A stretch of DNA of 64,000 nucleotides, from the NCBI RefSeq assembly GCF_023276655.1, contig NZ_JALGRK010000001.1, positions 1,321,501-1,385,500 on the forward strand, written 5' to 3'. This stretch comes from Olsenella intestinalis (GTDB lineage Bacteria > Actinomycetota > Coriobacteriia > Coriobacteriales > Atopobiaceae). Shown here piece by piece: positions 18,347-25,505 of this stretch; the stretch's first letter is position 1, and every line of letters starts with the position of its first letter. The translations under genes and the position numbers were made by a program. The notes under the pieces are model-generated. The model was given only the letters and a program-made list of their open reading frames with translations, did not search any database and was not told the origin of the DNA.

Positions 18347-18775
18347 CTACTTGACCCGGCGTCCAATCATCTCGCATGCGTCGTCGTCGAGCGCGGCGAC
18401 GGTCACGCTCCCGAAGAGGTCGCGCGTGAGGTCGTAGTACTCCTTCCAGAGGGGGAGGGTGGAGCACTCCGCGGCGCGCGGGCAGGGCTCGGCGCCCTCG
18501 GCCAGGCATGCCACCGGCGCAACCGTCCCCTCGGTTGCCTCGAGCACCTCCAGGACGCTGATCGCCTCGGCTTCCCGGGCGAGGCGGTAGCCGCCACCCT
18601 TGCCGCTCGAACCGACGAGGATGCGCGCGTCCACGAGCAGCTTGGCGACCCGTTGCAGGTACTTCTCGGATATGTCCTGGCGCTCCGCCACGTCGCGCAG
18701 CGGTTGAGGCCTCTCGCCCTGTCCCGCGATGTCGGCGAGCATGCGCAGCGCATAGCGTCCCTTGGTCGAGATCAC
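18347..18775 (-). CDS. Rrf2-family transcriptional regulator, probable cysteine/sulfur repressor (CymR/IscR type)
   Basis: About 142 residues from GTG 18775 (VISTKGRYALRMLADIAG, the canonical Rrf2 start). GGAG lies 6 nt upstream; an upstream in-frame GTG at 18799 would add only IEEEEKS. The winged helix has ISEKYLQRVAKLLVDA and GSSGKGGGYRLAR. Three cysteines are spaced C-x7-C-x5-C (about residues 89-103), near the Fe-S ligand spacing of IscR/NsrR relatives, so cluster binding is possible but unproven. It is divergent from the metY/cysK operon with two palindromic operators between, suggesting autoregulation and control of sulfur assimilation. In Bacillus, CymR acts with CysK; cysK lies in this locus. 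Confidence 0.85.
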   Translation of the reverse strand: MISTKGRYALRMLADIAGQGERPQPLRDVAERQDISEKYLQRVAKLLVDARILVGSSGKGGGYRLAREAEAISVLEVLEATEGTVAPVACLAEGAEPCPRAAECSTLPLWKEYYDLTRDLFGSVTVAALDDDACEMIGRRVK

Positions 18776-18798
18776 GCTCTTCTCCTCTTCCTCAATCA

Positions 18799-18815
18799 CC
18801 TACCACATTGGTATG
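18799..18815. promoter_or_regulatory. Operator 1, Rrf2-type (CCTACCACATTGGTATG)
   Basis: Imperfect 17-bp dyad just upstream of the Rrf2 start, identical to operator 2 over its first 15 bases. It is centred 41 bp from operator 2. Binding would cover the regulator's own translation start region and promoter. Confidence 0.7.
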
Positions 18816-18839
18816 TTATCACTCTGTTACGCGTATTCA

Positions 18840-18856
18840 CCTACCACATTGGTAGG
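18840..18856. promoter_or_regulatory. Operator 2, Rrf2-type perfect dyad (CCTACCACATTGGTAGG)
   Basis: The eight-base arms ACCTACCA and TGGTAGGT (18839-18857) are separated by CAT. TATATATTCT at 18856-18865 next to it could serve as a -10 box for the rightward cys transcript, so occupancy would block transcription. Matching 17-mers occur at 31627 and 38325 before the cystine-type transporter genes. Confidence 0.75.
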
Positions 18857-18905
18857 TATATATTCTCACCCAACGAAACCGCGAGCCGCAGAGAGGGGGC
18901 CGGAC

Positions 18906-19001
18906 ATGGACTGCCAGATGTGTCGCATGTGTCAGCGAATGCCCGCCTCCCGCGCATGTTCGGGGAGCCGTCCCCCAGCGCCTGCACGCCCTCGCGAGTA
19001 G
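18906..19001 (+). CDS. Cys-rich leader peptide (31 aa) upstream of the metY-cysK operon
   Basis: A small ORF in the 250-bp leader of metY, with GAGGGGG ending 4 nt before ATG 18906. It begins MDCQMCRMCQR and has four Cys codons in its first 18, three of them at every third position. It stops at TAG 18999. The rest is Pro/Arg/Ala-rich. Its position after the operator and before the first sulfur gene fits a cysteine-sensing leader: ribosomes stalled on Cys codons would change folding of the 100-nt stretch before metY. That stretch includes a GACCC/GGGTC hairpin near 19053-19066. Cys-codon leader ORFs before sulfur genes are known in other actinobacteria. Translation here is inferred, not shown. 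Confidence 0.55.
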   Translation: MDCQMCRMCQRMPASRACSGSRPPAPARPRE

Positions 19002-19108
19002 GACACACGGCTCAGCCCTGCGCCGCATGCCCGGGAGCGAAAAACACACCTGACCCAGGAGGGTCGGGAGGCGCACCCAGACCAACGCATGCGAGAAGGG
19101 ACACAGCC

Positions 19109-20401
19109 ATGAGTGACTACAAGTTCGAGACCCTGCAGCTCCACGTCGGCCAGGAGAGCGCCGACCCCGCCACCGACTCCCGCGCGGTGCCCATCTACCA
19201 GACGACCTCCTACGTCTTCCACGACTCCCAGCACGCGGCCGACCGCTTCGGACTCGCCGATGCCGGCAACATCTACGGTCGCCTCACCAACTCCACGCAG
19301 GACGTGCTCGAGAGGCGCGTCGCCGCGCTCGAGGGTGGCGTCGCGGCGCTGGCCACGGCAAGCGGCGCCGCCGCGATCTCCTACGCGCTGCAGGCGCTCG
19401 CCCAGGCAGGCGACCACGTCGTCGCGCAGAAGACCATCTACGGCGGCACGTTCAACCTGCTTGCGCACACGCTCTCGCAGTTCGGCGTCGAGACGAGCTT
19501 CGTCGACGCCCACGACCTTGCGGAGGTGGAGGCCGCCATCCGCCCCAACACCAAGGCGCTCTTCCTGGAGACGCTCGGAAACCCCGGCTCCGACATTCCC
19601 GACATCGACGCGCTCGCCCAGATCGCGCACGCGCATGACATCCCGCTCGTGATCGACAACACCTTCGGGGCCGCCTACTGGGTGCGCCCGATCGAGCATG
19701 GTGCAGACGTCGTGGTCCACTCCGCCACCAAGTTCTTCGGCGGCCACGGCACCACGCTCGGCGGCGTGATCGTCGACGCGGGCACCTTCGACTGGGCCGC
19801 GAGCGGCAAGTTCGCGCCCATCGCCGCGCCCAATCCCAGCTACCACGGCGTGTCCTTCTCGGAGGCGGCGGGACCTGCGGCATTCGTCACCTACATCCGC
19901 GCTATCCTTTTGCGCGACACCGGTGCGGCCATCTCGCCCTTCAACGCGTTCCTGCTGCTCCAGGGCATCGAGACGCTCTCGCTCAGGCTCGACCGCCACG
20001 CGGAGAACACCGCTCGTGTGGTCGAGTACCTCGCGGCGCACCCGCTCGTCGAGAGCGTGAGCCACCCGAGCCTCGCGGCGCACGCGGACCACGACCTCTA
20101 CTGTCGACTCTTCCCACGCGGAGGCGGCTCCATCTTCACCTTCGACATCAAGGGCGGACAGCGCGAGGCCTGGGCGTTCATCGACGCGCTCGAGATCTTC
20201 AGCCTGCTCGCCAACGTGGCTGACGTCAAGAGCCTCGCCATCCACCCGGCCACCACCACCCACAGCCAGCTCTCCGCCGATGAGCTCGCCTCCGTGGGCA
20301 TCCACCCCAACACCATCCGCCTCTCCATCGGCTGCGAGCACATCGACGACATCATCGCCGACCTCGAGCGCGGCTTTGCCGCCGTGCGTGCGCTCGCCTA
20401 G
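19109..20401 (+). CDS. metY: O-acetylhomoserine sulfhydrylase (Cys/Met metabolism PLP enzyme)
   Basis: 430 residues, the usual length for O-acetylhomoserine aminocarboxypropyltransferase, which makes homocysteine from O-acetylhomoserine and sulfide. It is PLP-dependent with the Schiff-base lysine K208 in HSATKFFGGHGTTLGG. N-terminal ETLQLHVGQ, PIYQTTSYVF and NIYGRLTNSTQDVLE, and C-terminal NVADVKSLAIHPATTTHSQL, are typical of the MetY branch; MetB/CysA-type lyases are shorter. GAGAAGGG precedes ATG 19109. It is first in an operon with cysK, behind the Rrf2 operators and the Cys leader. Confidence 0.9.
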   Translation: MSDYKFETLQLHVGQESADPATDSRAVPIYQTTSYVFHDSQHAADRFGLADAGNIYGRLTNSTQDVLERRVAALEGGVAALATASGAAAISYALQALAQAGDHVVAQKTIYGGTFNLLAHTLSQFGVETSFVDAHDLAEVEAAIRPNTKALFLETLGNPGSDIPDIDALAQIAHAHDIPLVIDNTFGAAYWVRPIEHGADVVVHSATKFFGGHGTTLGGVIVDAGTFDWAASGKFAPIAAPNPSYHGVSFSEAAGPAAFVTYIRAILLRDTGAAISPFNAFLLLQGIETLSLRLDRHAENTARVVEYLAAHPLVESVSHPSLAAHADHDLYCRLFPRGGGSIFTFDIKGGQREAWAFIDALEIFSLLANVADVKSLAIHPATTTHSQLSADELASVGIHPNTIRLSIGCEHIDDIIADLERGFAAVRALA

Positions 20402-20506
20402 CGCGAGGGGACTTCGCGCGGACCGGCCGCGCCACCAACAACTCAGCCATTTTGGCGACCGGCCTCGGCCGGCCGAATGACAACCCCTATGCAGAAGGAG
20501 CACACC

Positions 20507-21469
20507 ATGTCCTACCAGCCCAAGGTCCTGTCCGAAAACGTCGCAAAGAGCGTCGTCGAGCTCATCGGCAACACGCCGCTGCTCGAGGTCGGCCGTCTCT
20601 CGAAGACCCACGACCTCAAGGCCCGCGTCCTCGTGAAGCTCGAGTACCTCAACCCCGCGGGCTCCGTGAAGGACAGGATCGGCTACTCGCTGATCGCCGC
20701 GGCCGAGCGCTCCGGCCAGCTCAAGCCCGGCGGCACGATCATCGAGCCCACGAGCGGCAACACCGGCATCGCGCTTGCCGCCTTCGGCGCCGCGCTCGGC
20801 TACCGCGTGGTCATCGTGCTTCCCGAGTCCATGTCCGTCGAGAGGCGCGCTCTTATCCGCCAGTACGGTGCCGAGCTCGTGCTGACGCCTGCCGCCGACG
20901 GCATCAAGGGGTCCATCGCCAAGGCCGAGGAGATCCACGCCCAGACGCCCAACTCCATCATCCCGCAGCAGTTCGAGAACGCCGCCAACCCCGCCATCCA
21001 CGAGGCGACCACCGCCGAGGAGATCTGGCGCGACACCGCCGGCGCCGTCGACGTCGTCGTGGGCGGCGTGGGCACGGGCGGCACCATCTCGGGCATCTCC
21101 CGCGCTCTCAAGGCGCGCAAGGACGGCCTTGCCGCCGTCGCCGTCCAGCCCTCCGAGTCGCCGATCCTGAACGGCGGCGCGCCCGGCAAGCACGGCATCC
21201 AGGGCATCATCCCCGGCTTCGTCGCGAAGAACTACGACGCCTCGGCCATCGACGACGTGCTCTCCGTCTCGACCGAGGGTGCCATCGCCACCTCGCGCGA
21301 GCTCGCCGCGACCGAGGGCGTCAACACCGGCATCTCGAGCGGCGCCGCTCTCGCCGCCGCTCTCGAGCTGGCCGCCCGCGACGAGAACGCCGGCAAGACC
21401 ATCGTGGCCATCCTGCCCGACACCGGCGAGCGCTACCTCTCCACGGCGCTCTACGCCAAGGACGAGTAG
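20507..21469 (+). CDS. cysK: Cysteine synthase A (O-acetylserine sulfhydrylase)
   Basis: 320 residues, fold-type II PLP enzyme making cysteine from O-acetylserine and sulfide. The PLP lysine is K55 in NPAGSVKDRIG. The substrate loop EPTSGNTGIALA, the phosphate loop GGVGTGGTISG and IQGIIPGFV match CysK. AGAAGGAG precedes ATG 20507; an ATG at 20477 in frame has no ribosome binding site. It is 105 bp after metY, across a gap with a GGCCGGC-rich inverted stretch. CysK may also be a co-regulator of the Rrf2 protein, as in Bacillus (inference). Confidence 0.94.
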   Translation: MSYQPKVLSENVAKSVVELIGNTPLLEVGRLSKTHDLKARVLVKLEYLNPAGSVKDRIGYSLIAAAERSGQLKPGGTIIEPTSGNTGIALAAFGAALGYRVVIVLPESMSVERRALIRQYGAELVLTPAADGIKGSIAKAEEIHAQTPNSIIPQQFENAANPAIHEATTAEEIWRDTAGAVDVVVGGVGTGGTISGISRALKARKDGLAAVAVQPSESPILNGGAPGKHGIQGIIPGFVAKNYDASAIDDVLSVSTEGAIATSRELAATEGVNTGISSGAALAAALELAARDENAGKTIVAILPDTGERYLSTALYAKDE

Positions 21470-21543
21470 GGAAGTGCACGGCAACCCCCACCACGGCATC
21501 GACCAGGGGCCAGGCCTCCTCTCCTCCTGACCCCGTCCATGCC

Positions 21544-21583
21544 AGGGCGCACCATGGGCAGCGACTCGCCCGTGGTGCGCCCT
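21544..21583. terminator. Strong hairpin after cysK
   Basis: An 11-bp perfect stem (AGGGCGCACCA / TGGTGCGCCCT) with an 18-nt loop, 75 bp after the cysK stop. There is no T-run, so it may act as a transcript-stabilising 3' hairpin rather than a classical intrinsic terminator. Confidence 0.5.
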
Positions 21584-21667
21584 GCCCTGTGTGAACGCGT
21601 GCGCCACCGTCTAACGGGTGTCCAGCACTGGTTTTGACGCATCGCCGCATTGAGGATGTATCCTGTC

Positions 21668-21748
21668 ATTAACAGCCGCCCCCGAGGGGGTATGGAAGTG
21701 AGAGCCGGACATCCCGCGTTTCGTGGGCCCCGGCTCTCGCGTTTTTTG
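21668..21748 (+). ncRNA. Candidate small RNA or terminated leader upstream of the prephenate dehydratase-like gene
   Basis: A TTGACG (21635-21640) and TGTATC 17 bp later form a possible promoter. About 80 nt follow with two hairpins: CCCCC-GA-GGGGG (21679-21690), then a 9-bp stem GAGAGCCGG / CCGGCTCTC (21700-21738) enclosing a second small stem. The last stem is followed by GCGTTTTTTG, a convincing intrinsic terminator. The next gene starts 147 bp later, so this is either an attenuated leader or an independent RNA. It does not match the TPP, T-box or SAM motifs I know. Confidence 0.45.
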
Positions 21749-21894
21749 CCGACGCTTCGTGGCCTCGCCCTTTCTGCGCATGCTCTTGCGGTGGTGGTGA
21801 CTCGTGGTCCATGCTGTTACGATGAGGCCTGCGCAACTGCATGCGATGCTGTGCGCGTAGCGCATCGAGTACGACCGATTCTCAGGAGGTCCCC

Positions 21895-22872
21895 ATGCGA
21901 GCCGGCCATTTCAGCGCGTCTCTTCTTGCTCTCGTCCTTTCCGCGACCATCGCTGGCTGTGCCTCGCCGCAGACAACACCCGCATCCAGCGCCCAGGGCT
22001 CGCACCCCCAGCAATCTCAGCAGACTGACCCCACCTCGCCAACCGCCGAGGTCCCCGACTCCACTACGGTGGCCTACCTCGGCCCCGAGGGCACCTACAC
22101 TGAGGAGGCCACCAAGCTCTTCTTCGGCACGAACGACCAGCTCGCGCCCCAGGAGAGCGTCCCCAAGGCGCTCGAGGCCGTCGCTGCCGGCACCGCCTCC
22201 TACGCCGTCATCCCCCAGGAGAACACCCTGGGAGGCCCGGTCACCGATTACGTGGATGCCCTTCTCGCCCAGAAGGACGTCTCCGTCGCGGGCGAGGTCG
22301 TCCTGCCCATCCGCCAGACCCTCATGGGGCTGCCCGGCACGGACCTTTCCAAGGTCACGCGCGTTGTCTCGCACAAGCAGGGGCTTCAGCAGAGCGCGGC
22401 ATGGCTCGATGGGAATCTGCCCTCGGCCGAGCGCGTCGAGGCCAAGAGCACCGCGGCCGCGGCCCAGGAGGTCGCGAGCGCCGGCGACTCCACGTCGGTC
22501 GCCATCGCGGCGCCGGGCGCCGCGAGCCTCTACGGGCTCGAGGTCCTGCAGGCCAACGTCTCGCTTTCCGATGCGAACAAGACCCGCTTCTACGTGGTTT
22601 CGCGCACGGCTAACACTCGCGAGGGCTACGGCTGCGCGCTGCTTGCGGCGACGTGTCCTGCCAGCGAGCTGCCCCGCGTGCTCGACGACGCATGCGCGGG
22701 TGGCGCGCGCGTCGTCTGCGTGCATGATCGCCCCGAGAAGTCGTCGCTCGGCGTCTATCGCTACCAGATCGAGCTCGAGCGTGACGGCGGGTTCACCTCG
22801 ACCGAGCTTGACCGACTCGCCCAGGTAAAGGACGTGTCCTGCCTCGGTGGGTTCTCGCGCGTCGAGGGGTAG
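21895..22872 (+). CDS. Prephenate dehydratase-like protein with lipoprotein signal peptide
   Basis: 325 residues with AGGAGGT 4 nt before ATG. An N-terminal lipoprotein signal ends in a lipobox-like ATIAGC with C22, and a Thr/Ser/Gln-rich linker follows. Residues of about 58-235 are a prephenate dehydratase domain (YLGPEGTYTEEA, PQENTLGGPVTDYVDAL, NKTRFYVVSR with the catalytic-type T230). An ACT-like domain is C-terminal (HDRPEKSSLGVYRYQIEL). PheA normally acts in the cytoplasm, converting prephenate to phenylpyruvate. An exported lipid-anchored form is unusual. It may act on extracellular prephenate or be a sensing or binding derivative. The ACT ESRP motif reads HDRP, so Phe feedback is uncertain. 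Confidence 0.75.
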   Translation: MRAGHFSASLLALVLSATIAGCASPQTTPASSAQGSHPQQSQQTDPTSPTAEVPDSTTVAYLGPEGTYTEEATKLFFGTNDQLAPQESVPKALEAVAAGTASYAVIPQENTLGGPVTDYVDALLAQKDVSVAGEVVLPIRQTLMGLPGTDLSKVTRVVSHKQGLQQSAAWLDGNLPSAERVEAKSTAAAAQEVASAGDSTSVAIAAPGAASLYGLEVLQANVSLSDANKTRFYVVSRTANTREGYGCALLAATCPASELPRVLDDACAGGARVVCVHDRPEKSSLGVYRYQIELERDGGFTSTELDRLAQVKDVSCLGGFSRVEG

Positions 22873-22884
22873 GGGAGTTGGTGC

Positions 22885-23184
22885 GTGAGCGGCGCCAGCG
22901 AGAGCAAGGCCGACGTGTTCGCCTGGACCGCGGGCGAGGTCGGCGCGCCGATCATCGATGAGGCGCGCCTGAGCATGGAGTGTTCGGTCGAGGACGTCTG
23001 GGAGTGCGGCGCGTTCGAGAACTTCGTCGCGTCCGTGGCGAACACCTACGCCGAGGAGTCGATCCTGAACGAGAAGGGCAAGGTCGGCTTCGGCACGCTG
23101 CACAGGCCGGTGCTCATCGAGATGCCTAACTACACCTACCTCACGCTTGGCGACGTTGTCGCGAGGTGCAAGCACGTGGAGTAG
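22885..23184 (+). CDS. Flavin reductase-like C-terminal half protein
   Basis: 99 residues, GTG start 12 nt after the previous gene. It looks like the C-terminal half of a flavin reductase (FMN-binding split barrel) protein. EVGAPIIDEARLSMEC, FENFVASVANTYAEES, LNEKGKVGFG and RPVLIEMPNYTYLTLGDVVARC are its hallmarks. The N-terminal barrel half that holds most FMN contacts is absent, and the upstream sequence belongs to another gene. It is therefore either a relic of deletion or a stand-alone small protein. The reading frame is intact and a weak GGGGAG precedes it. Confidence 0.55.
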   Translation: MSGASESKADVFAWTAGEVGAPIIDEARLSMECSVEDVWECGAFENFVASVANTYAEESILNEKGKVGFGTLHRPVLIEMPNYTYLTLGDVVARCKHVE

Positions 23185-23213
23185 TGCTCAGGCGCACCGC
23201 GATCTGCCATGGG

Positions 23214-23248
23214 GCGGGCTCTTCTCGGCGAGGAGGGCCCGTCCTTTT
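23214..23248 (+). terminator. Intrinsic terminator containing the dispersed GAGAAGAGC word
   Basis: A CGGGC / GCCCG stem (23215-23219 with 23237-23241), with a partly paired interior TCTTCTCGGCGAGGAGG, is followed by TCCTTTTTG. The reverse complement of GAGAAGAGC (23218-23226) forms one arm. Uptake sequences in Neisseria and Pasteurellaceae are often used in the same way in terminators. Confidence 0.65.
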
Positions 23249-23368
23249 TGCCCCCTCGAATTATTGTCCGGTGGCCGTGCGATGGTTCAGCTAAGGTCCC
23301 GGGCATGCGCGAGACGGTCTCGTGGGTGGTGGATGGAGGCGTGCCCGGATGGCAGAAGGGAGCACGTC

Positions 23369-24055
23369 ATGCGGGACGACACGAGGAGGCTTGCACGTAG
23401 GCTCCTGTGGGAGCAGCTGGAGGGCCTTCCGCCTGGCACCAGGACGAGCGTCGAGAGCCTTGCGGAGTCATGTCCCTCGATCACCTACAGCGAGGTCTGC
23501 GGCTATCAGATCTCGGGCCGAGAGTACCTTGAGGACGAGCTCGACATCGACGAGCTGGAGACGGACCTCTGGGACATGGCGGACGAGCGGGGCCTGTACG
23601 TGGACGGGGTCGGGTTCGGCTCGTTCGTCCTGCGCGACCGCGTCGAGCAGGGCGCCCCGCTTGACGCATCCCATATCGAGCGACTCAGAATGGCCGTCTA
23701 CCAGTTCTGTGGCGACGGTGCCATGAACCTCGAGCTCTCGGACGGATGGGTCCGCCTCATGAGGGCACGGGCCTCCCAGTCCCTCATACGGCCGGTCGAC
23801 GGTGCCGTTGTGGCGGCGATCGACAGGGCCCTGGGTGAGGGCGGCGTCTCGACCTGGAGGCGGCGCTACGAGCCGGAGTGCGACGTGCTCGACGGCACGT
23901 CGTGGGAGCTCGCCATCGTGCTCGACGACGGGCGAGCGCTCGACAGCTGCGGCAGCAACGCATGGCCCGCGGGCTACGACGACTTCGAGAGCGCCCTGCT
24001 TGGCATCTTCGACCGCGAGGCGTCGCCTGCGCGCGATGGGGAGGCGACGCCCTAG
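23369..24055 (+). CDS. Hypothetical acidic protein
   Basis: 228 residues from ATG 23369 behind AGAAGGGA. I recognise no family. The sequence is acidic, with TSVESLAESCPSITYSEVCGYQISG, a DELDIDELETDLWDMA stretch and WELAIVLDDGRALDSCGSNAWP near the C-terminus. There is no signal peptide or membrane segment, so it is probably cytoplasmic. It precedes the coupled J-domain/HIRAN/Sel1 genes by 157 bp and may be part of the same accessory locus, though the gap leaves room for a separate promoter. Confidence 0.6.
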   Translation: MRDDTRRLARRLLWEQLEGLPPGTRTSVESLAESCPSITYSEVCGYQISGREYLEDELDIDELETDLWDMADERGLYVDGVGFGSFVLRDRVEQGAPLDASHIERLRMAVYQFCGDGAMNLELSDGWVRLMRARASQSLIRPVDGAVVAAIDRALGEGGVSTWRRRYEPECDVLDGTSWELAIVLDDGRALDSCGSNAWPAGYDDFESALLGIFDREASPARDGEATP

Positions 24056-24211
24056 GGCGTCGCCCCTGCGCGCGGGACGTCGCGTTGCAGCCGCGAGGCG
24101 GAATATCTGTCCGGCCGCGGTCGGACAATGAGCGCGACCCCACAGGGCGGGGCAAGCGTCTGCCCGCATGGGTGAATGCGTCAGTCGAAATCGCTTCTTG
24201 CGGAGGGTGAA

Positions 24212-25039
24212 ATGGACGACGACGAGAAGGGCATGGGTCCCCGGCTTGATTCGCTGCGAGAGAGGGTGCGCGAGGTACGTGCGTCGATACTCGACGTGGT
24301 CGTGCGCATCGACGACATCGAGCTGCAGCAGATCCCCCAGGCGAAGGTGGAGTGGCAGCTCAAGATCGGCTGCTGGGAGCAGGCCCTTCTCGAGGCGGAG
24401 CTTGCCGGCAGGCGCGCCAGGAGGCGGCTCACGCTGATGCGTGCGCGGGCGAACCGCGGCGAGCGGATCGACGTCGCCGCGATCGAGGCGCAGATCGATG
24501 AGGAGCACGTCGCGTGGGCCGAGGAGGTCGAGCAGGCGCGCAAGGCGTACGCGAGCGCGATGGCGCGGCTCGCTTCGAGCAAGACGCTGTCGCCTGCGGA
24601 GTCGAAGGAGGTCAAGCGCGTCTATCGTGTGCTCATGACGCGCCTGCACCCCGACGTCTGCCGCGTCGAGGGAGAGGACGTCGACGGACTCTTCCTGGCT
24701 GCGAAGCTCGCCTACGAGAACGGCAACCTCCCGATGCTCAGGTCGCTCGAGGCGGCCACGAGCTCCTTTGGGGAGGACGACGGCCTGGACGACGTCACGG
24801 ACGCCGGCGAGCTCGAGCGCAGGCTCGAGGCGGCGACGGCCGAGGAGGCCGCGGCCCGAAGTCGCCTCGCGGAGCTCGAGCAGTGCGAGGACCTGAGGAG
24901 GCTCGCTCTTCTCGGCGACCGCGAGTGGGTGGAGGAGAGGGCCGCGAGGCTGCGCGATGCCGCCGACCGCTGGGAGCAGGTGGTGCGCGAGTGCCGGGCC
25001 AAGGAGCTCGAGCTGAGGGGTGGGCGCAATGGGCGGTAG
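24212..25039 (+). CDS. J-domain-like coiled-coil protein
   Basis: 275 residues from ATG 24212 behind GGAGGG. Residues of about 5-140 are charged and helical (coiled coil likely). Then comes a DnaJ-like signature LSPAESKEVKRVYRVLMTRLHPDVCR with the HPD tripeptide near residue 150. A second charged helix follows (about 205-270). J-domains stimulate Hsp70 ATPase; this one lacks the Gly/Phe region and the Cys-rich domain, so it is not DnaJ itself. Its end overlaps the HIRAN gene by 11 nt, implying translational coupling. GCTCTTCTC at 24905 carries the dispersed word in an ALLG frame. Confidence 0.65.
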   Translation: MDDDEKGMGPRLDSLRERVREVRASILDVVVRIDDIELQQIPQAKVEWQLKIGCWEQALLEAELAGRRARRRLTLMRARANRGERIDVAAIEAQIDEEHVAWAEEVEQARKAYASAMARLASSKTLSPAESKEVKRVYRVLMTRLHPDVCRVEGEDVDGLFLAAKLAYENGNLPMLRSLEAATSSFGEDDGLDDVTDAGELERRLEAATAEEAAARSRLAELEQCEDLRRLALLGDREWVEERAARLRDAADRWEQVVRECRAKELELRGGRNGR

Positions 25040-25505
25040 CGTCGACTTCGCTGCGGACGTGCAGGAGGCGACCCCGGCGCCCTCGCCCTCGGCCGGGCCG
25101 CTCGCGGCTCCGGGAGGCATGGGGGCGGGCGAGCTCCTGCGCGCCATGCACGATGACTCCTCGCGCGGCATCAGCGTGCCGAAGCCCTTCTCGGAGCCCA
25201 TACTGTTGCTCGAGCAGATCCACGTGGCCGGGACGAGCCACGTCAAGGGGATCGAGGCCATCGCCTCGCGCCTTTCCAGGGGCATGCGCCTCCGTCTCGA
25301 GCGCGACGTGGCGAACCGCTACGACTCGTGGGCGATCCGCGTGATGGACGGCGAGGGGCGTCGGCTCGGTTGGCTCCCTGCCGACCGCAACGAGGTCATT
25401 GCGCGGCTGATGGACGGGGGCAAGAGCGTTTACGCCGAGGTGACGTGCGTCGATCGCAGGGACGAGTGGACGATGATAGGCATAGAGGTGTTTCTGGATG
25501 ACTGA
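25029..25505 (+). CDS. HIRAN-domain protein
   Basis: 158 residues from ATG 25029; a GTG at 25020 is the alternative. A Pro/Ala-rich N-terminus precedes a HIRAN domain (about residues 65-155). Its features are EQIHVAGTSHV, RLRLERDVANRYDSWAIRV and RRLGWLPADRNEVIARLMDGG. HIRAN domains in eukaryotic HLTF/Rad5 bind 3' DNA ends. Stand-alone bacterial copies are mostly uncharacterised. Both gene borders overlap (11 nt upstream, 8 nt downstream), so it sits in the middle of a translationally coupled trio. Confidence 0.75.
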   Translation: MGGSVDFAADVQEATPAPSPSAGPLAAPGGMGAGELLRAMHDDSSRGISVPKPFSEPILLLEQIHVAGTSHVKGIEAIASRLSRGMRLRLERDVANRYDSWAIRVMDGEGRRLGWLPADRNEVIARLMDGGKSVYAEVTCVDRRDEWTMIGIEVFLDD

